Positions 23,956 to 33,064 of a DNA stretch of 57,844 bases are shown here, piece by piece. A program made the translations under genes and the position numbers. Position 1 is the first letter of the stretch. Each line of letters begins with the position of its first letter. The notes under the pieces are model-generated. The model saw only the letters and a program-made list of their open reading frames with translations. It was not told where the DNA came from and made no database searches. The DNA is from an uncultured Caulobacter sp. (GTDB lineage Bacteria; Pseudomonadota; Alphaproteobacteria; Caulobacterales; Caulobacteraceae), in NCBI RefSeq assembly GCF_937900395.1, contig NZ_CALCDX010000113.1, positions 1-57,844 of the forward strand. The letters run 5' to 3'.

Positions 23956-24606
23956 ATGCTCAATCAACCTGAGAAGACCGAAGAGACCGATCGCCATGCT
24001 TGGGCGGATGAGATCCTGTTCGACGCGGCGCGCGGCGGCGACGAGAAGGCTTTCCGCGTCCTGGTCGATCGACACGCCCGGGTCGTGCGCCGGCTCGCGC
24101 TCAGCATTCTGGGCGACGCCCACGACGCCGAGGACATCGCCCAGGAAGCCTTCGTCGCCGCCTGGCGCGCCAGGGAGAGCTGGAAGCCCGAGGCGCGCTT
24201 CACGACGTGGCTGCATCGCATCGCGGTCAACAAGGCGATCGACCGCTATCGCGGCCGTCGCGCGACGCCAGAACCCGCCGAGGTCATCACCCGCCTGGCC
24301 GACGCTTCGCCCTCGGCGCCGACGGAGGACCAGCAGCAAGCCCTCGAGCGTCGTGAAAGCGCGCGCTCGCTGCGTGATTGCCTGGGACGCCTGCCCACCA
24401 GCCAGCGTCAGGCGCTGACGCTGTACTATTTCGAAGACCTGGACGTGGCGAGAATAGCCGGCGTCCTCAACACCACCGAACAGGCCGTGCGCTCGCTCCT
24501 CAAGCGGGGTAAGCAAGCGCTACGCCTCCTCATTCAAAGGCAGAAGAGCCTTGGCCCTCATGGATCTTTCGGTTTTTCGTCAGCGGCTGTCGACACTGGG
24601 CGCTGA
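23956..24606 (+). CDS. ECF-type RNA polymerase sigma factor
   Basis: The 216-aa protein has sigma-2 (DEKAFRVLVDRHARVVRRLALSIL...DAEDIAQEAFVAAWR...FTTWLHRIAVNKAIDRYR, about residues 30-110) and sigma-4 (LPTSQRQALTLYYFEDLDVARIAGVLNTTEQAVRSLLKRGKQAL, about 145-190). The linker and C-terminus are short. It redirects RNA polymerase to target promoters. It is read from a sigma-54 promoter and its 3' end overlaps the start of a 73-aa gene; an autotransporter gene follows, its likely target. Confidence 0.92.
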   Translation: MLNQPEKTEETDRHAWADEILFDAARGGDEKAFRVLVDRHARVVRRLALSILGDAHDAEDIAQEAFVAAWRARESWKPEARFTTWLHRIAVNKAIDRYRGRRATPEPAEVITRLADASPSAPTEDQQQALERRESARSLRDCLGRLPTSQRQALTLYYFEDLDVARIAGVLNTTEQAVRSLLKRGKQALRLLIQRQKSLGPHGSFGFSSAAVDTGR

Positions 24607-24781
24607 TCTCGGCCGCTGGCCCGACGGCGACGAGGCGGTCGCCTTGCTCGCGGTGTCCGACGAAGCTGTCGCCTTGCTGGCCGCCGCCCTGAGCGAGGGC
24701 GCCGAGACCGGCTCAGACAAGCTCGATTCCGCGCTAACAGACGCCGTTTTGGACGCCACGTTGGGACGTCCCGTCGACTAG
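24560..24781 (+). CDS. Small protein coupled to the ECF sigma gene
   Basis: The 73-aa product (MDLSVFRQRLSTLGADLGRWPDGDEAVALL...) overlaps the end of the sigma gene by 47 bases. It is acidic, with an internal duplication DEAVALLA...DEAVALLA, and no membrane helix or zinc motif. Genes in this position often encode anti-sigma factors, but the sequence gives no proof; the motif LGRWPD is typical of small partners beside ECF sigma genes in alphaproteobacteria, as I remember them. Confidence 0.6.
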   Translation: MDLSVFRQRLSTLGADLGRWPDGDEAVALLAVSDEAVALLAAALSEGAETGSDKLDSALTDAVLDATLGRPVD

Positions 24782-24796
24782 TCTTGCATCGCGTAA

Positions 24797-24823
24797 CGCC
24801 CCGCTACGCCAGATTACGGGGCG
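24797..24823 (+). terminator. Stem-loop after the sigma operon
   Basis: CGCCCCG and CGGGGCG form a 7-bp stem with a 13-base loop, 16 bases after the 73-aa gene. No T run follows; a weak terminator is possible. Confidence 0.35.
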
Positions 24824-24832
24824 CCGCGCGGC

Positions 24833-24859
24833 GGAAATAACCCGGCCACGGAGCGGTCA
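24833..24859 (+). promoter_or_regulatory. ECF-type promoter candidate for the autotransporter
   Basis: GGAAATAACC at 24833 followed after about 15 bases by CGGTCA at 24854 resembles the GGAA(T)/CGTC pattern of ECF promoters. It sits about 45 bases before the autotransporter start and would suit the sigma factor just upstream. Weak, by eye. Confidence 0.35.
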
Positions 24860-24904
24860 AGGCCAACGGCTAGGGCTCGAAGGGATAGTCCCTCGAAGGT
24901 CCTC

Positions 24905-27900
24905 ATGCCGCACAAGTTCCTGATTGTCACGGCGGCCGCCGCGCCGATGCTGCTCGCCGCCGGCGACGCCCTGGCCGAAACGCAGGTCACCAGCAGCTCG
25001 CGCACCACCGCGATCACCACCGCCAGCCCCAATGGCGGAGCGGCCGATGACGTGAAGGTCACGGAGGACGGCGTCATCACCCTGAGCGCGTCGGGCCCGA
25101 TGGTGACTCTGGACAGCGACAACACCGTCACCATCAACGGAGGCCTGGCCAGCGTGGGCGTGGACGACTCCGTCGGCGTGCTGGTCATCGGCGGCAAGAC
25201 TGGTTCGGCGACCAGCGACGGCTCGATCAGCCTGACCGAGGATTATGACTACGAGGACACCGACGACGACGGCGACTATGACGGCCTCTTCGCGAAGGGC
25301 TACCGCCGCTACGGGATGCGTCTGACCGGAACCGACGCGTTCACCGGGACGATCACCAATTCCGGCTCGATCACGATCGAGGGCATGGACTCGGCCGGTA
25401 TCAGCCTCGAGGCGCCGCTGGTCGGAAATCTCGTCCATTCCGGCTCGATCAGCGTGACAGGTGATCGCGGCCATGGGATCCGCATCGCCGCCCCCGTCAC
25501 CGGGAACGTAACGATCGAGGGCTCTACCAGCGTGCTGGGCCAAGGCTCGGTCGGCGTGGCCGTGGACTCGGCGATCAACGGCGCCTTTGTCCTGCAGGGC
25601 TCGGTATCGTCGACCGGCTATCGCATCACCTCCCGCTATAGCGACCCGGACGACCGCGCGTTGCTGGATGCGGACGACATGCTGGAAGGCGGCGGCGGCG
25701 TGAACATCGCCGCCAACGTCTCAGGCGGCGTCCTGCTGGATGTGCCCCCCCACGGACACCAATGACGACACCAGCGACGACGAGGACGGCGACGGCGTCA
25801 CCGACAGCTCGGAGGGTTCGGCGTCCATCTCGGCCTATGGCGGAGCCCCGGCGCTCAAGATCGGTTCGAACAGCAACACGGTCACGCTCGGCGCGGTCGG
25901 GACGGAAGACAACGCCTATGGCCTGATCATCAAGGGATCGATCAGCGCCTACAGCCCCTATGACGGCGTCGAAACCACCGCGGTGCAGATCGGCGGCGAC
26001 GCAGGGTACGAAACCCTGATCACCGGCGGCGTCCGCATCACGGGGTCGGTCTCCGCCTCGGGCTACGAGGCCCAGACCAACGGCCTGCATCTCAAGTCGG
26101 ACGCGATCGCCGACACGATCTGGAACGCCGGGACGATCAGCGCGACGTCCACCTCGGAAGGCGATTTCTCCGCGCGGGCCCTGGCGATCGATTCCGGTGC
26201 GCAAGTCAGCACGCTGAACAACGACGGCGTGATCAGCGCCACGGTCCTGGGAGAAAAAGGCTCATCCTACGCGATCCTCGACAACGCCGGGACACTGAGC
26301 ACGATCAACAACACCCGGACCATCGCCGCCTACGTCAGCGCCACCGACGATGATTACGATACCGACGACGAGAATGACGACGCCAGCGACGAGACGGTCA
26401 CCGGCAAGGCGATCGCCATCGACGTTTCCAAGAACACGACCGGCGTGACCATCACCCAGACCGGCGTCGACGACGGCGATGACGGCGACGATGGCGTGGA
26501 CGACACGGACACCGACGGGGATGGCGTGGACGACGCGGACGAGCCGGCGATCATCGGCAAGATCCTGCTCGGGTCGGGCGATGATCACCTGAACGTCTTG
26601 AACGGCACGGTCATCGGCGCGATCTCGTTTGGAGATGGCGCCGACAGCCTGACGATCGACGGCGGCGGCTATGTGCTGACCACCCTGTCGGACTCCGACG
26701 GGCGGCTGAACATCAATATCGGCTCGGGCACGCTGGGCTTGCTCAACACCGATGACCTCAAGGTCAGCAACCTGACCCTAGGCGCGGACAGCAAGCTGAT
26801 CTTCAGCGTCGACCCGGCGGCGGGAACGGCGACCCGCCTGATGGCGGACACGGCCACCATCGCCAGCGGCGCCAATCTGGGTTTGGTGTTCAACAATCTG
26901 CTGACCTCGGCCTCGACGTTCGAGGTCATCAAGGCCGGAACCCTGGCGGCCGGCGATATCAGCCAGGATCTGCTGGGCGACGCCCCCTACCTCTATGTCG
27001 CCAAGGCCTACCAGTCGGGGGACAGTATCGACATCGACGTTCGCCGCCGGACGGCGACCGAGGCCGGCATGACGCGCAACCAGGCCTCAGCCTACGACGC
27101 GGTGTTCGCCGCCCTGTCCAAGAACGGCGACATCGCCAGCGCCTTCCTGAACCAGAACACCAAGGACGGCTTCTACAACCTCTACAACCAGATGCTGCCC
27201 GACCAGGGCCTGGGCATGTTCTCGGCTCTGCAGGCGGTGAACCAGCAGATCTCGGCCGCGACCATGATCCGGCCGGATCTGGGTGATCGGTATGGCCCAG
27301 ACAGCGTCTGGGTGCAGCAGATCAACACCCTGGTTCGGCGCGAGGACGACGAGGACCAGGGCTCTGACACCCAGGCGCTCGGCTTCGTCGCCGGCTACGA
27401 GGCCATGGGCGACGCGGGCGGCGCCCTGGGCGTCACGCTCGCCGCCGTCAGCATCGAGGAGCACGACACGACCGCCAAGGTCGGCGAGCATACGACCAAC
27501 GCCCTGATCCAAGCCGGAGTCTACTGGCGCCGTTCGGTCGGCGGCTGGCGCTTCAACCTGGGCGGCGGGGCCGGCTATGGCTGGCTGACCGGCGACCGCA
27601 GCTTCTACAGCGAGGACGTCGACGCGGACGGCGAGGTCGACGCCTCGGCGACCAGCGTCGCCCACTGGAACGGCTTCACCACCAACGCCTTCGCCGGCAT
27701 GGCCTACGAGCAGTCGATCGGCCGCTATTTCATCCGGCCGGAAGCGCGGCTCGATTACGTCTATTTCAGCGAAGGCAAGCGCAGCGAGACGGGAGGCGGG
27801 GATGGCTTCGACCTGATCCGAAACGCCCGAAGCTTCAGCAACCTCAGCGGCGACGCCGGGATCGTGCTGGGCGCCCAGTTCGGCGAGGCGGTCTGGTGGC

Positions 27901-28145
27901 GCCCCGAAATCCGTGTCGGCTACCGCCAGACCCTGGCCGGCGATATCGGCGACACCGTCGCGCAATTCCGCGGGGGCCAGTCGTTCACCCTAGCCTCGAC
28001 CGCCGACAAGCAGGGGGCGGCCACCCTGGGCTTCGCTATCCGCGCGGGCTCGGCTCTATCCTACTTGGCGCTGGAAGGCGGCGCCGAGGCGGCCAAGAAG
28101 CAAAACCGATACTACGTGCGGTTCTCAGGCCGAGCGATGTTCTAA
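24905..28145 (+). pseudogene. Autotransporter adhesin, split by a one-base frameshift
   Basis: Two frames together encode one type V autotransporter of about 1079 aa. The first (24905-25765) has a signal peptide (FLIVTAAAAPMLLAAGDALA) and beta-helix-like passenger. The second (25740-28145) continues the passenger and ends in an autotransporter beta-barrel (from about 27100; GYGWLTGDRSFYS..., final residues GRAMF). The break is at the C7 tract 25745-25751: with six C the reading is LDVPPTDTNDDTSDDEDGDGVTD, continuous and sensible. It may be a sequencing error, a true null allele, or phase variation. Asp-rich loops occur near 25250, 25770, 26350 and 26470-26550. Probably a surface adhesin controlled by the upstream ECF sigma. 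Confidence 0.85.
25745..25751 (+). repeat. C7 homopolymer at the frameshift point
   Basis: Seven C bases where six would restore one reading frame across the autotransporter. Candidate slippage site or base-calling error. Confidence 0.8.
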
Positions 28146-28266
28146 GGCCTGTAAAAGACCGCCACAAAGTCGCCATGATCGCGATTGTTTCAATACACTG
28201 CGAAGGTATTTCCGCCGCCTCGCGTCGGTAGAGCTTCGGGAGTTCTCGGACTCAGGAGCGCGTGGC

Positions 28267-28995
28267 GTGCAGCAAAGAATCCTTCTCCTCGACGCCGATC
28301 TCGAAGCGCGGGCGCTGATGTGCGACCTGCTATCCCGTCATGAGTATGAGGTCGTCACGGCGTCGTCCGGCCAACAGATGGATCGCATCCTCAACACGAC
28401 GGCGGTCGACGCCGTCGTTCTCGACATCATGCTGCCAGGTGAGGGCGGCTTTTCCGTTTGCAATCGCCTGCGCAACCAAAACCCCGCTCCGGGCGTCATC
28501 GTGGTCAGCGCGATGGCCGAGGAAAGCGACGTCGTCGTGGGCCTGGAGATCGGGGCGGACGACTATGTCGCAAAACCCTATCGCTCCCGGGAGCTTCTCG
28601 CGCGAATCCGCGCCGTCCTGCGAAGACGCCAGGCCAGCCTGCGCCCCCATCCCGACGACGACCGCGCCAACGTCTATCGCTTCGACGGATGGCGACTGAA
28701 CGTCGTGACGCGCCAGCTTTTCGATCCCTATAGCCGCCCCATCGAACTGTCGTCCGGCGAGTTCAACCTGCTCAGGACCCTGGTCTCCAGCCCGCAACAG
28801 ATCGTGCCGCGCGCGCGCCTCTCTCAGCATCCCGTCACCGGCGAGCGTCGCGATGGCTCGCCCCAGATCAATGTCATCGTCAGCCGCCTGCGCGCCAAGC
28901 TGGCTCGCGTTCAGGGCGGCGCGGATCTCATCCGGACGGTGCGCGGCCAGGGCTATCTTCTGACCGCCGCGGTCGAGAGCCTGGCGGACGACTAA
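28267..28995 (+). CDS. OmpR-family response regulator (orphan)
   Basis: The 242-aa protein has a receiver domain (ILLLDADLEARALM, phospho-acceptor Asp in VVLDIMLPGEGGFS, Lys in YVAKPYRSRELLARI) and an OmpR winged helix (ELSSGEFNLLRTL ... RARLSQ...INVIVSRLRAKL...IRTVRGQGYLL). The start is GTG 28267. No kinase follows on the same strand; the next gene is a convergent kinase with its own regulator, so the partner is unknown. Confidence 0.88.
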   Translation: MQQRILLLDADLEARALMCDLLSRHEYEVVTASSGQQMDRILNTTAVDAVVLDIMLPGEGGFSVCNRLRNQNPAPGVIVVSAMAEESDVVVGLEIGADDYVAKPYRSRELLARIRAVLRRRQASLRPHPDDDRANVYRFDGWRLNVVTRQLFDPYSRPIELSSGEFNLLRTLVSSPQQIVPRARLSQHPVTGERRDGSPQINVIVSRLRAKLARVQGGADLIRTVRGQGYLLTAAVESLADD

Positions 28996-29004
28996 GACGC
29001 GCGA

Positions 29005-31050
29005 TCAGGCCGCCGCGTCCACGGTTCGCGCGCCCGGCAACCGAACCTCCGCTATCAGCCCTGGCTCGGCGGAGCGCAAGGTCAACTCGCCGCCATGCGC
29101 GCGCACCGTAGAACGCGACACCACGAGACCCAGGCCGACGCCCGACTTGCCCGAGGCCCGAGCTTGTGCGCCGCGATGATACGCCTTGAACGCCGCTTCC
29201 AACTCCTCGGGCGGCATGCCCGGCCCGGAGTCGCGGACGGTGACGCACGCCTCTCCAGCGATCGTCTCCAACCTCAAACGCGCCTCGGCCCCGTACTTCA
29301 CGGCGTTGTCGATCAGGTTCTCCATCACGCGCTGAATGCCGACCACGTCGATCTCGACGAGCACGGCCGGCCCAGGTTCCAAGACGACCGGTCCGGCGGC
29401 GTCGTCGACCACCACCTCCAGGAGGGAGCGCAGATCGACGACCTGGCGCTCTTGCCCCTCCATCTCGTCGCGCATGAAGCTGAGGACCGAGGCGATCATC
29501 TGCTCCATCTGGTCCATATCGCGCCCGATCGCGGCGCGTAGGGACGGTGGCGCGCGCTCGAGCTTGAAACGCATCCGCGCCAGAGGGGTGCGCAGGTCGT
29601 GGGAAATGGCCCGCACCATGCCGGTGCGATCATCGACATAGCGCTTAATGCGCCGCTGCATCTGATTGAAGGCCTCGGCCGCGACGCCGATCTCGGCCGG
29701 TCCGGTGAGCAGCGGCAGCTCAGCAGACGGCTCGCGCCCCAGGCGCTCGGCCGATTCCGCGAACGCCTTGAGCGGCGCCGCCAGGCGCTTGGCGACCAAC
29801 AGCGCGATCGGCGTGATCAACGCCACCGAAAGACCGAACCAAAGCATGACGCGGCGCTGCCAACTGTTGGGGAAGCCCTCCGCTCGCGGACGAACGGTCG
29901 CCCAGCGCCCGTCGGCTTGCCTAAGGGCCGCCACGAACTCGCCTTCGATGTAGGCGGACGGCGCGAAGCCGAACCGACTGACCGGCGCGCTCAAGGTCCG
30001 GCCGGACGAGCCGTCATCGACCTTCTTGGGCGCGGTCGGCGGCGGCGCGATCACCAAACGCGGCGCGGGCGCGACGCGCTCGGTCTTAGGCGCGGCGAGA
30101 GGCTCCACATCGGCTGGCAAGGCCTTCAGGGTTTCCCCGTCGACCGCCTGGGCGGAAGGCGCGCGCTCGGGCGGGCTCTGCTTTGGCTTCGAGGCCTCGG
30201 CCGCTGGTTGCGCTTGGGTGGAGAAGCGGACGTTGAACACCGCCGCGTCGAGCGGCGTCCGGATGATCGGGCCTCGCGGCGGACGGATGGGAAGGTTAGG
30301 CTGCTCTCCCATGGAAGGCGGCGCCCCGGCGCCGGACGGCGGGAAACCATTGGGCGACGCCGAGAACCCCGGATGGACGCCAACCTGGGAACCCAGCGCC
30401 GGTCGTTCGCGCCGATCCGCCGCGGGGCCCGCCCGCCCCCGCCACGCCTCTCGGAGATCCGCGGCGCGCGGGAACGACGCCGAGCCGCCGGAAACAGGAA
30501 GGCCGCGGAAGGAGGACGGTGGGCCGCTCGGAGGAAACGCCCCGCCTGGAAGCCCCCCCGCCGAGAACGTTCTCGCGGAGAACGTCCTCGCGGGCGCGCC
30601 CCCGGGGAGACGCGGCCGCGACATTCCGCCGCCCGGCGGAACCATGCTGGCCATAACATAGCTGCGGCTAGCCTCGCGACGCGGCGGCGGCGCGATCGGC
30701 GCGCCGGCCAAGGGGGGCGGCGCATAGAACAGCAGGCGGACATCGCTCTCCGGCGCGCCAATGAGCTTGGCGAGATCACGCGTGGCCGAGGGGGAAACCA
30801 CCCACCCCGGACTGTCCAGACTGGGCGGCTCGGCTTCAAGGGTGCGTACCAGCGGACGCTCGCGATCGTGGCGGGTTTCGCGGCCGCGCAGGGCCGCTTC
30901 GATGTCGGCAAGGCTGTACTGGCTGGGCGGCGCGGGCGGGAAGAAGACGGTCAGAGCCAGAGTGACGACCTGAGCCGCCACCAGGGCCCCGACGACGACC
31001 GCCAGGATGCGGGCCCAAAGCGGAAGGCCTATCCGTCCGGCTCCGCTCAT
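29005..31050 (-). CDS. Sensor histidine kinase with long Pro/Gly/Arg-rich periplasmic region
   Basis: The 681-aa protein has TM1 near residues 7-33, a long low-complexity Pro/Gly/Ser/Arg-rich segment (about 60-380, with a near-tandem ARTFSARTFSAGG), TM2 near 405-425, HAMP, HisKA with RAISHDLRTPLARMRFKLE (His near 490), and HATPase (ENLIDNAVKYG, VRDSGPGMPPEELEAAF, GVGLGLVVSRS). It senses an unknown signal and phosphorylates the regulator encoded 4 bases upstream. The disordered extracytoplasmic part is unusually long for an EnvZ-like kinase. Confidence 0.88.
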   Translation of the reverse strand: MSGAGRIGLPLWARILAVVVGALVAAQVVTLALTVFFPPAPPSQYSLADIEAALRGRETRHDRERPLVRTLEAEPPSLDSPGWVVSPSATRDLAKLIGAPESDVRLLFYAPPPLAGAPIAPPPRREASRSYVMASMVPPGGGMSRPRLPGGAPARTFSARTFSAGGLPGGAFPPSGPPSSFRGLPVSGGSASFPRAADLREAWRGRAGPAADRRERPALGSQVGVHPGFSASPNGFPPSGAGAPPSMGEQPNLPIRPPRGPIIRTPLDAAVFNVRFSTQAQPAAEASKPKQSPPERAPSAQAVDGETLKALPADVEPLAAPKTERVAPAPRLVIAPPPTAPKKVDDGSSGRTLSAPVSRFGFAPSAYIEGEFVAALRQADGRWATVRPRAEGFPNSWQRRVMLWFGLSVALITPIALLVAKRLAAPLKAFAESAERLGREPSAELPLLTGPAEIGVAAEAFNQMQRRIKRYVDDRTGMVRAISHDLRTPLARMRFKLERAPPSLRAAIGRDMDQMEQMIASVLSFMRDEMEGQERQVVDLRSLLEVVVDDAAGPVVLEPGPAVLVEIDVVGIQRVMENLIDNAVKYGAEARLRLETIAGEACVTVRDSGPGMPPEELEAAFKAYHRGAQARASGKSGVGLGLVVSRSTVRAHGGELTLRSAEPGLIAEVRLPGARTVDAAA

Positions 31051-31054
31051 TCCG

Positions 31055-31777
31055 CTACTCTCCCACGAACACGCTGGCGTCGAGCATATAGCCCACGCCG
31101 CGATGCGTTCGGATCAGCTCGCGGTCCGTCTGGTCCTGAATCTTGCGCCGCAGACGGCTGATGTGGAGGTCGATCGCTCGGCCAGGCTCGTCCTCGCCGC
31201 GCAGCAAGGCGATGAGGTCCTCGCGCGGAACAACCTGTCGCCCCCGCTCCAGCAGGACGCCGAGGATCGCGAGCTCGCTGCGGGTCAGCAGCAAGACAGC
31301 CCCGTTGGGCGCCCGCAGCTGGCGGGCGGCGAGATCCAGGCGGAAACCGGCGAAACGATAGATATTGGTCTTGCGCGCGGCCGAGCCAGGCGGCCTGCGC
31401 CGCAACATCGCCTTCACGCGCGCCAGCAGCTCACGGGGCATGATCGGCTTGACGACATAGTCGTCGGCGCCGAGCTCAAGGCCGAGAATCCGATCGATAG
31501 GATCGCCCAGCGCCGTCAGCATCAGGATCGCCGGGCCACCGCCTTCCGCCAGGGAGCGACAGAGGGAAAGGCCATCCTCTCCGGGCAGGTTGATGTCCAG
31601 AACCGCCACCTGAATAGCGCGCTCCGCCATGATCCGTCGGGCGCTGGCCGCGTCGCCGGCCTCGTGCACCAGATGATCGTTGTCGCGAAGATAGGTCGCC
31701 ATCTCGCGGCGGAGTTCGACGTCGTCTTCGACGAGAAGGATTTCCGGGACCGGCGTCGTGGCGGCAAGAGGGTTCAT
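31055..31777 (-). CDS. OmpR-family response regulator
   Basis: The 240-aa protein has a receiver (EILLVEDDVELRREM, Asp in VAVLDINLPGEDGLS, Lys in DYVVKPIMPRELLAR) and a winged-helix domain (LTRSELAILGVLLERGRQVVPREDLIALLRG...IDLHISRLRRKI...IRTHRGVGYMLDA). I chose ATG 31777 (MNPLAATTPVPEILLVEDD); the frame is open 53 codons further but that extension is Pro/Ser/Arg-rich. It is paired with the kinase 4 bases downstream. Confidence 0.9.
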   Translation of the reverse strand: MNPLAATTPVPEILLVEDDVELRREMATYLRDNDHLVHEAGDAASARRIMAERAIQVAVLDINLPGEDGLSLCRSLAEGGGPAILMLTALGDPIDRILGLELGADDYVVKPIMPRELLARVKAMLRRRPPGSAARKTNIYRFAGFRLDLAARQLRAPNGAVLLLTRSELAILGVLLERGRQVVPREDLIALLRGEDEPGRAIDLHISRLRRKIQDQTDRELIRTHRGVGYMLDASVFVGE

Positions 31778-32065
31778 GACCGCGATATTAAACCACGGCC
31801 ACGGGCGCGAGGTTAAAGGGATTCCGCCGCCGCGGCGCTTGATGGAGCAAATTGCCGCGCTTGTCTGGGCCGGCGATCTGGCCTTGCTCGAAGGAGGCGA
31901 TGAGGGTTCCGCCCGAAGCCCTGGCGAACACGGCAATTCGTGCTCTAGACGGCTGCTGCTTAGGCGTAGCTATCCTCCGCGTTCGATTCTCCGCGCCAGC
32001 GACTTTTTTCGGAATTTGGTCATCGCGACGCCGCCAGGCGGACATCCGCCCGCGAGCGCCATGGC
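31778..32065. other. Gap upstream of the response regulator
   Basis: No gene is supported here. It should contain the promoter of the regulator-kinase operon. A TTCGATTC and a T6 run near 31985 look tRNA-like at first sight, but no tRNA fold is possible. Confidence 0.3.
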
Positions 32066-32272
32066 TCACGGACGGAATCCCCCACCTGCGGCTGAGGGGC
32101 GGGACGGCGGAGATGATCCGCCGTCGTCAGCCACCGGTTCGGCTTGCGTGTCGCCATGCGCTCTATCGGGACGGCGGCAAGCCTGGAGAGCCTCGCCGAG
32201 ACGGGTGGCGATCAGGCTCTCGGACTTGACATACCATTGGCCGTGGCTGGGGCCGACGGCGGTGCGTCTCAT
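32066..32272 (-). CDS. Possible 68-aa protein
   Basis: The frame reads MRRTAVGPSHGQWYVKSESL... then IATRLGEALQACRRPD, with sensible composition for about 45 residues before a Pro/Ser/Gly-rich end. No ribosome site is clear, and it lies downstream of a strong terminator, so it would need its own promoter. Function unknown; real status uncertain. Confidence 0.35.
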   Translation of the reverse strand: MRRTAVGPSHGQWYVKSESLIATRLGEALQACRRPDRAHGDTQAEPVADDGGSSPPSRPSAAGGGFRP

Positions 32273-32319
32273 TCTGTTGACGCCGCGTCTCAATTTCGCC
32301 GAGCAAGGTTCACTTAGCG

Positions 32320-32354
32320 CCAAAAGAAAAGGCGCGGCGGTCACCCGCCACGCC
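32320..32354 (-). terminator. Intrinsic terminator after the polysaccharide export gene
   Basis: On the minus strand GGCG-T-GGCGG-GTGA-CCGCC-G-CGCC forms a 10-bp stem with a GTGA loop, followed by TTTTCTTTT. A classical Rho-independent terminator 28 bases after the stop. Confidence 0.85.
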
Positions 32355-32381
32355 CCATTTTCCAAGCCTTAAAGCGAGGGA

Positions 32382-32978
32382 TCAGAAGAAGCGCTCGCCG
32401 ATCCGGATGGTGTCGCCGGGCGCCACGACGATCGATGGCGTCAGCTCGCTCTTGTTCTCGGTCGTCTCGCCGTTGTGTTTGATCCAGACGTTCTTCTTGT
32501 CGGCGCGGTAGGTGAAGCCGCCGGCCGTAGCCACGGCGTTCAGGACGGTCAGTCCCGACGTGTAGGGATAGGTGCCGGGCTTTTCGACTTCACCGAGAAT
32601 GTAGAAAGGACGGAAGGTCAGGACCTCGGCGCTGACGCGCGGATCCTTGAGATAGCCGTCGCTGAGGGCCTTTTGGACCGCTTGCTGGAATTGACCGACG
32701 GTCATGCCGCCCGCCTTGATCTCACCGATCAGGGGCAGGGACATCAGGCCGCTGCCCGTAACGAAGAATTCGCCCGACAGCGACGGCTCGCCGTAGACCG
32801 TGACGCGGACCTTGTCCGCCGGCCCCAGCAGATAGTCCATGGACTGGGCCGGCGCGACCGCTGGCGCCCCGGGGGTGAGGGTTTGGGCATGAGAGGCGCC
32901 CGTCATGGCGCCAAACGTCATGAAAACCGCCAGCGCCAACAGGGAGAGGGCGCGAGAGAGTTTCGGAACACCGATCAT
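32382..32978 (-). CDS. Polysaccharide export protein, Wza/SLBB type
   Basis: The 198-aa product has a signal peptide (SRALSLLALAVFMTFGAMTGASHA) and a Poly_export domain (DYLLGPADKVRVTVYGEPSLSGEFFVTGSGLMSLPLIGEIKAGGMTVGQ) followed by an SLBB-like part (YILGEVEKPGTYPYTSGLTVLNAVATAGGFTYRADKK). It forms the outer-membrane or periplasmic export channel for polysaccharide. I chose the ATG at 32978, which gives a clean signal sequence. It is shorter than E. coli Wza and shows no lipobox. It ends the minus-strand group beginning with the metallophosphatase. Confidence 0.88.
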   Translation of the reverse strand: MIGVPKLSRALSLLALAVFMTFGAMTGASHAQTLTPGAPAVAPAQSMDYLLGPADKVRVTVYGEPSLSGEFFVTGSGLMSLPLIGEIKAGGMTVGQFQQAVQKALSDGYLKDPRVSAEVLTFRPFYILGEVEKPGTYPYTSGLTVLNAVATAGGFTYRADKKNVWIKHNGETTENKSELTPSIVVAPGDTIRIGERFF

Positions 32979-33064
32979 TGCGAAGCTTCTCACCTTGAGA
33001 CTTACAGGACGCGGAGATTGGAATTGCACATCGCACGTGACCGGCTGATGAACAAGGCGAAGCC

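Noticed and set aside
31940..32000. tRNA- or tmRNA-like segment (GTTCGATTC, then T6)
   Set aside because: The bases flanking TTCGATT cannot form a T-stem and no acceptor or anticodon arm could be paired.
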